Source: Flavobacterium psychrophilum (GTDB taxonomy: Bacteria > Bacteroidota > Bacteroidia > Flavobacteriales > Flavobacteriaceae). From it: a DNA stretch of 64,000 nt. Every line of letters starts with the position of its first letter. The first letter of the stretch is position 1. The notes under the pieces are model-generated. The model was not told the origin of the DNA and searched no databases. It worked only from the letters and a program-made list of their open reading frames with translations. The DNA lies in contig CAMBZB010000006.1 of assembly GCA_945872245.1 (NCBI GenBank), positions 1 through 64,000 on the forward strand, written 5' to 3'. Position numbers and translations under genes: made by a program. Below, piece by piece: positions 42,826-51,663 of this stretch.

Positions 42826-44061
42826 ATGTTAGATGTAGGTTTAACCACTTTTATGATTTTGGCCACTAGTTTAGTCATGCTGATGACTCCGGGTCTTGCC
42901 TTTTTTTACGGAGGTTTGGGGTGTAATAAAAATATTTTGAGCATTATGATGCAGAGTTTTGTTTCCATGGGTATAGGCACTGTGCTTTGGTTTGCTTTTG
43001 GTTATTCAGTTTGCTTTAGCGGAAACATGCATTCGGGAACTGATTTTTTTGGAATAATAGGAAATTTTGATAAAGCATTTTATCACGGAATTACACCTTC
43101 AACGCTTTATTCTCCAGATAAACGCTTTCCTGAATATATTTTCATCGCGTATCAAATGATGTTTGCAATCATAACTCCTGCATTGATTACAGGAGCTTTT
43201 ATTAATCGAGTTACTTTTAAATCCTACGTGTTTTTCTTGATTTTATGGCAAATATTTGTTTACTATCCTTTCGTTCATATGGTTTGGGGAGGAGGTTTGC
43301 TTGCCGAGTGGGGAGTTTTTGACTTTGCTGGAGGAATCACAGTTCACGCTACTGCTGGTTTTGCCGCGTTGGCTTCCGTTTATTTTGTGGGTCGACGACA
43401 AAAAAAGCATGAACCCAACAACATTCCTTTAGTTGCTATTGGAACGGCATTGCTTTGGTTTGGATGGTATGGATTTAATGCGGGAAGTGAATTGGCAGTT
43501 AATTCCGTTACGATTTCTTCGTTTTTGAATACGGATACGGCAGCTTCATTTGCGGCTGTTACTTGGTTGTTGATAGAATGGAATACGGGTAAAAAGAAAC
43601 CGACATTTATCGGATTAATGACCGGTGCAGTTGCAGGACTGGCTACCATTACTCCTGCTGCCGGCTATGTTGATATTTATTCCTCAGCAATTATCGGTAT
43701 TGTTGCGGCTTGTGGATGTTTTGCGGCTGTAAAATACAAAGAAAAGAAAGGATGGGATGATGCGCTCGATGTATGGGGTGTACATGGAATGGGGGGTATT
43801 ATTGGCACCATTTGTTTGGGGTTTTTTGCCAATAGTACCATTAATGCTGCTATTCCAAACGGATTGTTCTTTGGCGGTGATGGGATATTATTGTTTAAGG
43901 AATGTGTCGCAATAGTGTTTGCTATAAGTTATGCATTCTTTTTTACCCTATTTTTGTTTAAAATTATCAATAAGTTTATTCCTGTTCGTGTAACCGATAT
44001 GGAACAAGAGGTTGGATTGGATTTAACCCATCACGGTGAAGTGGCGAGACAACAACGATAA
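42826..44061 (+). CDS. amt: Ammonium transporter
   Basis: Amt/MEP/Rh channel of 411 residues and about 11 membrane helices. The pore elements FDFAGGITVHATAG (conserved Asp and first pore His) and VWGVHGMGGIIG (second pore His) are intact. I choose the ATG at 42826 (MLDVGLTTFM); the extension to 42694 would be a charged, unrelated stretch containing the promoter. No glnK follows, although that partner is common, and there is no PII fusion at the C-terminus. Confidence 0.95.
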   Translation: MLDVGLTTFMILATSLVMLMTPGLAFFYGGLGCNKNILSIMMQSFVSMGIGTVLWFAFGYSVCFSGNMHSGTDFFGIIGNFDKAFYHGITPSTLYSPDKRFPEYIFIAYQMMFAIITPALITGAFINRVTFKSYVFFLILWQIFVYYPFVHMVWGGGLLAEWGVFDFAGGITVHATAGFAALASVYFVGRRQKKHEPNNIPLVAIGTALLWFGWYGFNAGSELAVNSVTISSFLNTDTAASFAAVTWLLIEWNTGKKKPTFIGLMTGAVAGLATITPAAGYVDIYSSAIIGIVAACGCFAAVKYKEKKGWDDALDVWGVHGMGGIIGTICLGFFANSTINAAIPNGLFFGGDGILLFKECVAIVFAISYAFFFTLFLFKIINKFIPVRVTDMEQEVGLDLTHHGEVARQQR

Positions 44062-44073
44062 AAAAAAATTACC

Positions 44074-44115
44074 AAAAAAGGCTTCATTCAAATACTAAGA
44101 ATGAAGCCTTTTTAT
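44074..44115. terminator. Terminator between amt and the small membrane protein gene
   Basis: GGCTTCATTC (44080-44089) pairs with GAATGAAGCC (44099-44108), A-run before and T-run after, between convergent genes. Confidence 0.88.
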
Positions 44116-44153
44116 TTACAACAAAAGCAGTTTGAATGGGTCATCAATAAATA

Positions 44154-44360
44154 TTAACCATCCAGAAACGAATCTTTATTGTTTTTCTTCGTAAATAATT
44201 TTAAGACTAATAAAATTCCGGCAACGGCTTCAAAAGTCATCCCGACAATTAAAAAAATGCTGGTCCAATCTTTTGGTTCATTGGTGATTTTGAACAAGAC
44301 TCCTACAGCGGTGATTACGATGCCGATTAGGAACAAAACCAGAATTTGTATATTTTTCAT
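44154..44360 (-). CDS. Small two-helix membrane protein (GldL-N-like pattern)
   Basis: A 68-residue protein with two membrane helices (about 5-23 and 34-54). The spacing of FKITNEPKDWTS...GMTFEAVAGIL recalls the N-terminal membrane part of the gliding protein GldL, but the cytoplasmic domain is lacking. I would not claim a gliding function. It is convergent with amt and alone on its strand. Confidence 0.65.
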   Translation of the reverse strand: MKNIQILVLFLIGIVITAVGVLFKITNEPKDWTSIFLIVGMTFEAVAGILLVLKLFTKKNNKDSFLDG

Positions 44361-44554
44361 AAAGGAGTTTTAGTTTTTTAATTTCACTAGAATTTCTTTG
44401 ATTAAAAGTTTGGTTTGTGCACCAATGGCAAAAATAGATAGAAATTCATCGAATCGATTGTTTTTGCGCTAAATAATTCTAGAGTAATTTACGATAGCAA
44501 ATTTCTTTTTTGGGGGCATATTTTTTTTCGATATGCAAAAACCTATTTTTTTAA

Positions 44555-44585
44555 CACAAAAATCACCTCAAGGGTGATTTTGAAA
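44555..44585 (-). terminator. Terminator after the YceI-like gene at 44612
   Basis: AAAATCACC (44559-44567) pairs with GGTGATTTT (44573-44581) around a 5-nt loop, with T residues on the minus-strand side. Confidence 0.65.
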
Positions 44586-44611
44586 ATCCGGAATAGCATT
44601 ACTTGTGAAAT

Positions 44612-45232
44612 TTAGAGTTTTGCGACATCACCTGCTGTTCTTAACTTGCAAATCATGTGAAAATCAATATCAATCCACTCGCTTACTTTTATAATTCCCA
44701 TCATTTTAGTTTGTGGAGTAAGCCCAAAATCACGAATACTCAATTTCTTAATTCCATTAATGGTATACAAATCTCCATTACTGTTTAAAGAAATTGGGAT
44801 GGAATAATGTCTAGTGATACCGGTTATTGTGATACCTACCAATGCGTTTCCGCTATAGGAATCCTCTTTTTCAGAAAGGGGTTGTAAGTCTAGATAATTG
44901 AGTTGGACCAGAAGAGTAGGGTAGGTATCTGATTTTAATAGCTTTAAGAAGTCTCTCAAAGCCATTGGGTTATTTGATACGAAATTTTTCACCACTATCG
45001 AAAGTTGGTTTTGACTTAAAGTTATTTTGTTTTGGGATTGTGTAGCCGCAATTGTTAATTTGCTTCTGGAGAGCTTGTCTCCGTTTTGAAATAATTTGAA
45101 TGGCACTATGTTTGTAGAACCGCTTATGGTTAGAGAGCTATTTTTTAATAGTTCGGCAGAAACCAAAGTTTGAGCTGATGATGATAAATCAAATGCCAAA
45201 AAAATTAAAAGTAAGCTAATAAGCCTTTTCAT
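44612..45232 (-). CDS. YceI-like exported protein
   Basis: A 206-residue exported protein: signal peptide about 1-20 (AFDLSSSAQ), then a diverged YceI-like lipocalin domain with LTISGSTNIVPFKL, SDTYPTLLVQLNYL and VGITITGITRHYSIPI. It is less typical than the YceI proteins at 25.2 and 46.8 kb. It is separated from the upstream porin by a terminator, so it may have its own promoter. Confidence 0.75.
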   Translation of the reverse strand: MKRLISLLLIFLAFDLSSSAQTLVSAELLKNSSLTISGSTNIVPFKLFQNGDKLSRSKLTIAATQSQNKITLSQNQLSIVVKNFVSNNPMALRDFLKLLKSDTYPTLLVQLNYLDLQPLSEKEDSYSGNALVGITITGITRHYSIPISLNSNGDLYTINGIKKLSIRDFGLTPQTKMMGIIKVSEWIDIDFHMICKLRTAGDVAKL

Positions 45233-45263
45233 AACATAAAGTTAATCATTTTTTTTAAAATAT

Positions 45264-45297
45264 AAAAACTGGCAAGAACATAATCTTGCCAGTTTTT
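45264..45297 (-). terminator. Terminator after the porin gene
   Basis: ACTGGCAAGA (45268-45277) pairs with TCTTGCCAGT (45284-45293) around ACATAA, with A- and T-runs on both sides. Confidence 0.88.
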
Positions 45298-45309
45298 AAT
45301 AATATTTGA

Positions 45310-46740
45310 TTAGAATGCAATTACGGCTTCAAACATTAAGCCGCTAAATTTACCTCCTTTTAAATCATTTAAACTTGTGGCAGTGCCAGATGGACTGGCT
45401 GGATTAGAAGCTAATTCTGCATAGTCTTTGTAGTTTTGACTGGTATATGCTAATTTGGCCAAAATGTTTTTGGTCATAAACCAACCTATGCTTGATTCAA
45501 ATCTGTTTATGCTAATCGCTTTAGCGTCAGCATTTGATAGTTTTCCGGATACGGTGCCGTATCTTCCACCAACATAAAATTGTTCAGTAACTCCAAATCG
45601 ATAGACTACATCTCCAGTATATTGGCTTACACTACGGGAGGTATCTACCCCTTTTTTATCACCCCCTTTTGCAAATTCAGCTGTTCCAAAGAACTCAAGT
45701 CCTTTGTATTTGAAGAAGGGATTAAACATCAGGGCAGTATACCAGTTTCCGAAAGCAGGGTCGAATCTACCAGAAGTTGGATACGAAGTTGGATTAAAGT
45801 TGTTAATTAAAGTTTTGCCATCATATTTGTATTCTTGGTGAGACATCACTCCAAAATAACGGCTCCCTGCTCTATCTGAAGACCAAGGGTTTGAACTCAT
45901 GTTAGAGTTGTGATTCAAAGATCCTGTAATTCTCACTCTCAAATCTTTATCGATTTGTTTGTCGTACCCTAACTTAACCAAAAAAGTTGGACTGATCGTA
46001 GTGTTTGGATCTGGTGCATTTACGGTTGGTACAGATGGAACAATTTCAGCAACAGATTGGTTTAATTTCCCATTAGTGATTCCAAGCATACTTACAAAAC
46101 CATTTCTATTGTAGTAAAATTCAGCTCCCATGTCAGTTTGAAAAGCATCCATAATATTGCCGTCAATAAAGGGATTCATAATTGCGTTACCATTATCAGA
46201 TCTTCTAAAATGGGCGTCACCGTAGTTGTTTTCCATTTGCCCAATTTTGATGGTGGCATATTTCATAAAATCGGCCAACAAATCTTTCTCAATGAAGTCC
46301 AACTTGTCAATTTGTAAATATCCCCCTTTTACCCATGTTTCATTATGGTGTCTAGCTGAAAGATAGATATCCAAGTTTACTCGAACCCCGTCTGCCAATT
46401 GCGCTCCAAAACTCATATTTGCAGCCGGTAAACTGAATTGGTTTTCTAAGTCATTCAATTTGTATGTCTCAACTGCTTTTCCAGTACTAGTTAGCGTGTA
46501 TGTTCCTGTTTTTTGATCATTGGCAGAATTCAATGCCTGGAATTGCATCGCGAAAGCCCCTCCTAAGTCTATACTAATTCCTTTGAATTCCACATTGTCT
46601 TTTTTGACATCAAATCGGTTAATGCCGTCTTTGCCCCTTGATATTTGGTTTTGTATTTGACCAAAAGTAGTCTGTGCCTGTAAATTGCTAATTAGACAAA
46701 AGGCCGCTATCATTAATGATGTTTTAAAAATTGTTTTCAT
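45310..46740 (-). CDS. Outer-membrane porin-like protein
   Basis: A 476-residue outer-membrane beta-barrel. Signal peptide MKTIFKTSLMIAAFCLISNLQAQ, alternating amphipathic strands through the protein and a C-terminal strand ending in Phe (SGLMFEAVIAF), the usual barrel-assembly signal. Glycine- and aromatic-rich strands with acidic loops resemble anion- or sugar-selective porins, but the solute is unknown. It is flanked by two YceI-type genes on the same strand, 48 nt from the upstream one, so it probably shares a transcript with that gene. Confidence 0.85.
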   Translation of the reverse strand: MKTIFKTSLMIAAFCLISNLQAQTTFGQIQNQISRGKDGINRFDVKKDNVEFKGISIDLGGAFAMQFQALNSANDQKTGTYTLTSTGKAVETYKLNDLENQFSLPAANMSFGAQLADGVRVNLDIYLSARHHNETWVKGGYLQIDKLDFIEKDLLADFMKYATIKIGQMENNYGDAHFRRSDNGNAIMNPFIDGNIMDAFQTDMGAEFYYNRNGFVSMLGITNGKLNQSVAEIVPSVPTVNAPDPNTTISPTFLVKLGYDKQIDKDLRVRITGSLNHNSNMSSNPWSSDRAGSRYFGVMSHQEYKYDGKTLINNFNPTSYPTSGRFDPAFGNWYTALMFNPFFKYKGLEFFGTAEFAKGGDKKGVDTSRSVSQYTGDVVYRFGVTEQFYVGGRYGTVSGKLSNADAKAISINRFESSIGWFMTKNILAKLAYTSQNYKDYAELASNPASPSGTATSLNDLKGGKFSGLMFEAVIAF

Positions 46741-46787
46741 AGTTTTAAGTTTTAAGTGATTTGATATATTGATTTAGTAATTAAATT

Positions 46788-47378
46788 TTATTTAAAAGAC
46801 ACGTCAAATTTAACCGTAACCGCATCGCCAGTTTTCATGGCACCCAACATAGCTGTGGGTGGTTTTATTTTGAAATCGGTCATTTTTAAAGGCACATTGC
46901 CCTTGAGCTGATAATCCCCTGTTTTTGTTGTTTTACATACAGTTTTAAAACTGATTTTTCTAGTTTCCCCCGCCATGGATAAATTTCCCGTTAATGTGAT
47001 TTCACTATCCTTATCGGTTAATTTTATAGACGAGGCTTCTGTCAGTTGAAAAACGATGTTTGGATTTTTCTTAGAGTCAAAAGCATCATACGTTTTTTCG
47101 TCCATAATTCCCTTACCGCTTTTTATCGAAATAACTGGGATTTTTACCACCAAACTGGTAATTTGTTTGGAGCTACTTAGCGTTAATTCACTATTGATTT
47201 TTGTCACTTTCATTTCCCAATCATGCACATTAGAAGTTCCAAGAATGGAAACAGTCAAATTTTGAGGGGTAATGTCAAAGCTCTGTGCATTTCCAATAGG
47301 AGCCGTAAAAAACATAATGCCTACAAAAAGCCTTATGCAGTAGTTCGAAAATTCTTTTTTAATAATTGTCATTACCAT
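46788..47378 (-). CDS. YceI family protein
   Basis: A 196-residue exported YceI protein: signal peptide to about residue 31 (MFFTAPIGNAQ), then GTSNVHDWEMKV, YDAFDSKKNPNIVFQL and TGNLSMAGETRKISF. The lipocalin-like barrel binds lipidic ligands. It is upstream of the porin gene in one transcription unit. The start is the first ATG; a second ATG two codons on is equally possible. Confidence 0.9.
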   Translation of the reverse strand: MVMTIIKKEFSNYCIRLFVGIMFFTAPIGNAQSFDITPQNLTVSILGTSNVHDWEMKVTKINSELTLSSSKQITSLVVKIPVISIKSGKGIMDEKTYDAFDSKKNPNIVFQLTEASSIKLTDKDSEITLTGNLSMAGETRKISFKTVCKTTKTGDYQLKGNVPLKMTDFKIKPPTAMLGAMKTGDAVTVKFDVSFK

Positions 47379-47669
47379 TTAATTTTAGTTAGAGATTTTT
47401 ATGCTGTCAGATTCAATTAAGAATTTATCTTCACAGTGATTTGAGCATTTATCTTACACAAAGATATTTTTACTTAACAAGGGAATAAATGATAATTATC
47501 ATATTCTCAATTTTTTTGTAAAAATCTTTTTATTATCTTATTATAGGTATGGAATAATGAATTATTAATTATTGGCTGCGAATCGGAGGATTATTTTTTT
47601 ATAATTTTTTTTTCAAACATTTATTTATCGAATAGATAATTCTACTTTTGTACCATTAACACCCCACTA
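47379..47669. other. Noncoding gap between yceI and pyrD
   Basis: Divergent intergenic region of about 290 bp, A+T-rich. The only clear signal is the pyrD -7 box TACTTTTG at 47643-47650. No gene seen. Confidence 0.5.
47643..47650 (+). promoter_or_regulatory. -7 box for pyrD
   Basis: TACTTTTG, perfect TAnnTTTG, 19 nt before the pyrD ATG. Confidence 0.55.
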
Positions 47670-48689
47670 ATGTATAAACTTCTGATTCGCCCGCTACTTT
47701 TTCTGTTTGATCCCGAAAAAGTACATTATTTTACCTTTTCATTAATTCGTATCTTATCCAAAATACCAGGGATTCCGTCACTCTTCGAATCATTGTATAC
47801 TGTAAATGACAAGCGATTAGAGACCGAAGTCTTTGGGCTTAAGTTTAAAAACCCAGTTGGGTTGGCCGCTGGTTTCGATAAGGATGCTGCTTTATACAAG
47901 GAATTGTCCCACTTTGGTTTCGGATTTATAGAAATAGGAACCCTTACGCCAAAAGGGCAAGAAGGCAACCCTAAAAAAAGATTGTTTCGTCTAAAAGAAG
48001 ATCAGGCTATTATTAACCGAATGGGTTTCAATAACGGCGGCGTTCAAGCGGCTGTTGGAAGATTAAAAAAGAATGAAGGATTTCTCATTGGTGGGAACAT
48101 TGGCAAAAATAAATTGACTCCAAATGAAAATGCAGTCGATGATTATCTGATTTGTTTTGAGGCCTTGTTCGACTACGTCAATTATTTTGTGGTCAATGTG
48201 AGTTCACCAAATACGCCAAATCTGAGGGAATTACAGGAAAAAGAACCTTTGACCCAATTGTTGCAAGCCTTGCAAAAGGAGAATTTAGCGAAGCCAAATT
48301 CCAAACCGATTCTCTTAAAAATCGCCCCCGATTTGACCGACACCCAACTGCTAGATATCATCGGTATAGTGAAAGAGACAAAAATCGCAGGGGTTATTGC
48401 AACCAATACCACCATCTCCCGTCAAGGATTGCAATCTGCAAACAGGAGCGAAATAGGCGGAATGTCAGGTAAACCATTGGCAAAGCGTTCCACTGAAGTA
48501 ATCCGTTTTCTTTCCGAAAAAAGCAATAAGGATTTTCCTATCATTGGGGTTGGAGGAATCCATTCCGCAGAAGACGCCATAGAGAAACTCGAAGCCGGGG
48601 CAAGTTTAATCCAACTCTATACCGGTTTTATATATGAAGGACCAGCATTAGTTAAGGCAATTAACAAGAAGATTTTAGAGAAACTTTAA
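47670..48689 (+). CDS. pyrD: Quinone-dependent dihydroorotate dehydrogenase
   Basis: Class 2 enzyme that oxidises dihydroorotate and passes electrons to membrane quinone. The N-terminal helix pair ([25 protein letters not shown]) anchors it to the membrane. FMN/substrate segments are [22 protein letters not shown] with the catalytic Ser at 178-179, and [13 protein letters not shown] length of 339 residues is normal. mvaB follows after 37 nt with its own -7 box. Confidence 0.96.
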   Translation: MYKLLIRPLLFLFDPEKVHYFTFSLIRILSKIPGIPSLFESLYTVNDKRLETEVFGLKFKNPVGLAAGFDKDAALYKELSHFGFGFIEIGTLTPKGQEGNPKKRLFRLKEDQAIINRMGFNNGGVQAAVGRLKKNEGFLIGGNIGKNKLTPNENAVDDYLICFEALFDYVNYFVVNVSSPNTPNLRELQEKEPLTQLLQALQKENLAKPNSKPILLKIAPDLTDTQLLDIIGIVKETKIAGVIATNTTISRQGLQSANRSEIGGMSGKPLAKRSTEVIRFLSEKSNKDFPIIGVGGIHSAEDAIEKLEAGASLIQLYTGFIYEGPALVKAINKKILEKL

Positions 48690-48711
48690 ACTTTTAAACT
48701 TTAAACTTTCT

Positions 48712-48719
48712 TATATTTG
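48712..48719 (+). promoter_or_regulatory. -7 box for mvaB, 7 nt from the start codon
   Basis: TATATTTG ends 7 nt before the mvaB ATG, so the 5' leader would be only a few nucleotides long. It lies after a tandem AAACTTT repeat tract (48680-48710). Confidence 0.5.
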
Positions 48720-48726
48720 GGCTTCT

Positions 48727-49590
48727 ATGGAAGCAATAAAAATCATCGAATGTCCTCGTGATGCCATGCAAGGCATAAAGGCATTTATTCCTACCGAAAG
48801 AAAAGTGGCTTACTTGCAGTCACTACTGCGTGTTGGTTTTGACAGCATAGATTTTGGGAGTTTTGTTTCCCCCAAAACCATTCCGCAAATGCAGGACACC
48901 GCCGAAGTATTGGCACGTATAGAACTTTCGCAAACCCGCAGTAAGTTATTGGCAATCATTGCCAATACGCAAGGCGCTGAAAAAGCTTCCGTTTACCCCG
49001 AAATTCAATATTTGGGTTTTCCTTTTTCGATTTCAGAGAATTTCCAAATGCGGAATACCCATAAAACCATCGCGGAATCCTTAGTGACTTTGCAGGAAAT
49101 CCTCGAAATTGCAGATGCCAGCAATAAAGAAGTGGTGGCTTATCTCTCCATGGGATTCGGAAATCCGTACGGAGATCCATGGAACATTGAAATAGTGGGG
49201 GAGTGGACTGAAAGACTATCCAATATGGGGGTCAAAATTCTCTCGCTTTCCGATACCATTGGTAGTTCCACACCAGAAGTAATTCAGTATTTATTTTCGA
49301 ATTTGATTCCGAAATATGCCAAGATTGAATTTGGTGCCCATTTGCATTCCACGCCAGACAGGTGGTTCGAGAAAGTGGATGCTGCCTATAATGCGGGATG
49401 CCGTCGTTTTGACGGGGCCATTCAAGGTTTTGGCGGCTGTCCTATGGCTACAGACACTTTAACGGGTAATATGCCTACGGAAAAATTAGTGTCTTATTTC
49501 ACTTCTAAAAAAGAAAACACAAACTTAAATCCCTTGAGTTTTGAAAGCAGTTATAATGAAGCCTCAAAATTATTTGCGGACTTTCATTAG
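48727..49590 (+). CDS. mvaB: Hydroxymethylglutaryl-CoA lyase
   Basis: Cleaves HMG-CoA to acetoacetate and acetyl-CoA, the last step of leucine catabolism. It is a TIM-barrel enzyme of 287 residues with ECPRDAMQG at the N-terminus, metal ligands in FGAHLHSTPD and the catalytic loop GFGGCPMATDTLTGN with C238. It has no other leucine-degradation gene next to it. The E-C-P-R-D start is slightly different from the ExxPRDG of many lyases but keeps the Arg-Asp. Confidence 0.93.
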   Translation: MEAIKIIECPRDAMQGIKAFIPTERKVAYLQSLLRVGFDSIDFGSFVSPKTIPQMQDTAEVLARIELSQTRSKLLAIIANTQGAEKASVYPEIQYLGFPFSISENFQMRNTHKTIAESLVTLQEILEIADASNKEVVAYLSMGFGNPYGDPWNIEIVGEWTERLSNMGVKILSLSDTIGSSTPEVIQYLFSNLIPKYAKIEFGAHLHSTPDRWFEKVDAAYNAGCRRFDGAIQGFGGCPMATDTLTGNMPTEKLVSYFTSKKENTNLNPLSFESSYNEASKLFADFH

Positions 49591-49710
49591 AATCGAAATT
49601 ATTTGAAGGGTCTTGCAATTAGGATTAATACTATTTAGGAGGAACAGACGTTTTTGTTAGTTTATTTATGAATGAAAATGAATAACATGAATTCTTATTT
49701 TAACGAAATT

Positions 49711-50262
49711 ATGAAAAGATTTTTTTTAAAATATACGATGTTAGGGATAAGTATTTTGTCCGTTTTATCTTGCTCAAGTGATTTAGATTTCAATCAAGGC
49801 AATGACTTGGCTTTAGAACCTGTTATAGTGGCAAATTTAGCTACTTTTGATATTCCTGCCCATCAATTTGTGAGTGGAGGAATAGAACAACCGCAGTTTG
49901 TAGACGTGCCTAATTTTGACTTATTCAAGGATTCTTTTTTCAAAAATAACTTACTTAAGGTTGAGTTTTTTTTTGAAATCAACAATACCATTAATAGGGA
50001 TTACGTCATCGATTTGGTTTTACTAGATGCTGATGATATACCACTTTACAGCATTAGTATTCCTGTGCCAGCTTATACGGGATTGGAAAACCTTGTCAAA
50101 AAGACCGAACCGTTTGAAAGTTCCAACCTCCCTTTATTGACAAGCACCAGAAAAATGTCTTTTACGATTACCATGTTGTCTCCTGGACCTATTTTAAGCG
50201 AGAATAGTTTGGGCAGTCTTAAATTGCGTTCCAGTACCACCGGTTATTTTAGCATCAAATGA
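49711..50262 (+). CDS. Hypothetical lipoprotein
   Basis: A 183-residue lipoprotein from the ATG at 49711: MKRFFLKYTMLGISILSVLSC gives a signal peptide with the lipobox Cys at 21. The frame is open 13 codons upstream. The mature part is rich in strands and contains LLKVEFFFEINNTINRDYVIDLVLLDADD, recalling an immunoglobulin-like fold. I recognise no family. It overlaps the next gene by 4 nt (ATGA), so the pair is translationally coupled. Confidence 0.75.
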   Translation: MKRFFLKYTMLGISILSVLSCSSDLDFNQGNDLALEPVIVANLATFDIPAHQFVSGGIEQPQFVDVPNFDLFKDSFFKNNLLKVEFFFEINNTINRDYVIDLVLLDADDIPLYSISIPVPAYTGLENLVKKTEPFESSNLPLLTSTRKMSFTITMLSPGPILSENSLGSLKLRSSTTGYFSIK

Positions 50263-51653
50263 GAAAATTAAGATTCTTTTTTGTGTTATTTCTAACCCTT
50301 AGTTGCTTCTCCCAAAACAAGCAATTACTTTACAATTTTACTTCGGTTCCACAGTCTATGTTGACTAATCCGGGTTCTGATTTTAAATACAACTGGTATG
50401 TAGGCATTCCGTTGTTATCCGGTATATCTGCAAATATTGGTTCTAGTGGTTTTTCGGCCTTTGATTTGTATGCCAATAACGGAATGGATTTTAATACCAA
50501 ATTAAGGAATGTTGTGTTTTCAAGCTCAAGAAATGACAAGATTGCGTTAAACGAGCAAATAGAATTTTTTAATGGCGGTTTTAAAATCGGAAGCTATGAG
50601 GGAGATTCCTATGTTTCTTTTGGCATGTATCAAGAACTAGATTTCTTGCTTTATATACCTAAAGATCTGGTAGTTTTGGCATTGGATGGAAATAAGAATT
50701 ATTTGGGCAAGGTTTTTAATTTGGGTGATTTTAATGTGAAAGGCGAGTTGCTTTCGGTTTTTCATCTTGGATTGCACCAAAAAGTAAATGAAAAATTAAT
50801 TCTGGGTGTTAGGGGAAAGATTTATTCCAGCCTTTTTAACATTGCATCGACTAAAAATTCCGGTTATATTTATACTGTTCCTGCCGAAAATGCTGCTTAT
50901 AAGCAGATAATTGCTTCAAATCTAATGCTTAATTCATCTGGATTTTTAAATTATACCCAAAATTATACGGGCAATGCTGCCAGCGATATTTCTAAAAAAA
51001 CACTTTTGGGCGGCAATCTGGGATTGGGATTCGATGCCGGATTGACCTATTATCCTAAGCAGAACATTCAATTTACGGCAAGCATTTCCGACGTTGGTTT
51101 CATAAGACACACTAAGGAAGTTGAAAATTACAGTTACAAAGGATTTTATGTTCACGAAGGCATGACACCTAATTTTATCACGGGGAGTTCTTCAACGGCA
51201 ACCATAAGTGCTAAATTTAATGATGCACTCCCTTTTGAAACCTTGCATAAAAAATACACTACTTGGCGTCCCATAAAATTAAACACTTCCCTTCAATATT
51301 CTTTTGGGGAGCCTGAAAATTCGGGTTGTAATTGCAATGGAAACGAAATGGAATATATGAATTCGCTGGGAACCCAATTGTTTGTGATGTCGACACCTCG
51401 AGTTCCTTTTATGGCGTTCACGGGCTATTATAGAAGGAGAGTTTCTGATGCTTTGGAAATGAAGGCAACTTATACATTGGATTCTTTTTCAAGCCGAAAT
51501 ATAGGCTTGGGCTTGTCCACTAATTTAAGCAAAGTCAATTTTTATTTCCTAGCTGACAACCTGCTGGAATACCAGGATATCAGCAAAGCCAATAGCCTGT
51601 CTTTTCAATTGGGACTCAATATTATTTTTTCGGATAAAGAGGCATCGGAATAA
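50259..51653 (+). CDS. DUF5723-like outer-membrane protein
   Basis: A 464-residue exported protein, signal peptide 1-19 (FLTLSCFSQ), followed by alternating hydrophobic strands of an outer-membrane beta-barrel. The segment LLYNFTSVPQSMLTNPG at the mature N-terminus and repeated Gly-aromatic strands fit the DUF5723 family of Bacteroidetes. A CNCNG cluster (near residue 350) is unusual for a barrel loop. It is coupled to the lipoprotein gene upstream, so the two probably act together at the outer membrane. Confidence 0.8.
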   Translation: MRKLRFFFVLFLTLSCFSQNKQLLYNFTSVPQSMLTNPGSDFKYNWYVGIPLLSGISANIGSSGFSAFDLYANNGMDFNTKLRNVVFSSSRNDKIALNEQIEFFNGGFKIGSYEGDSYVSFGMYQELDFLLYIPKDLVVLALDGNKNYLGKVFNLGDFNVKGELLSVFHLGLHQKVNEKLILGVRGKIYSSLFNIASTKNSGYIYTVPAENAAYKQIIASNLMLNSSGFLNYTQNYTGNAASDISKKTLLGGNLGLGFDAGLTYYPKQNIQFTASISDVGFIRHTKEVENYSYKGFYVHEGMTPNFITGSSSTATISAKFNDALPFETLHKKYTTWRPIKLNTSLQYSFGEPENSGCNCNGNEMEYMNSLGTQLFVMSTPRVPFMAFTGYYRRRVSDALEMKATYTLDSFSSRNIGLGLSTNLSKVNFYFLADNLLEYQDISKANSLSFQLGLNIIFSDKEASE

Positions 51654-51663
51654 AAAACAAGGT

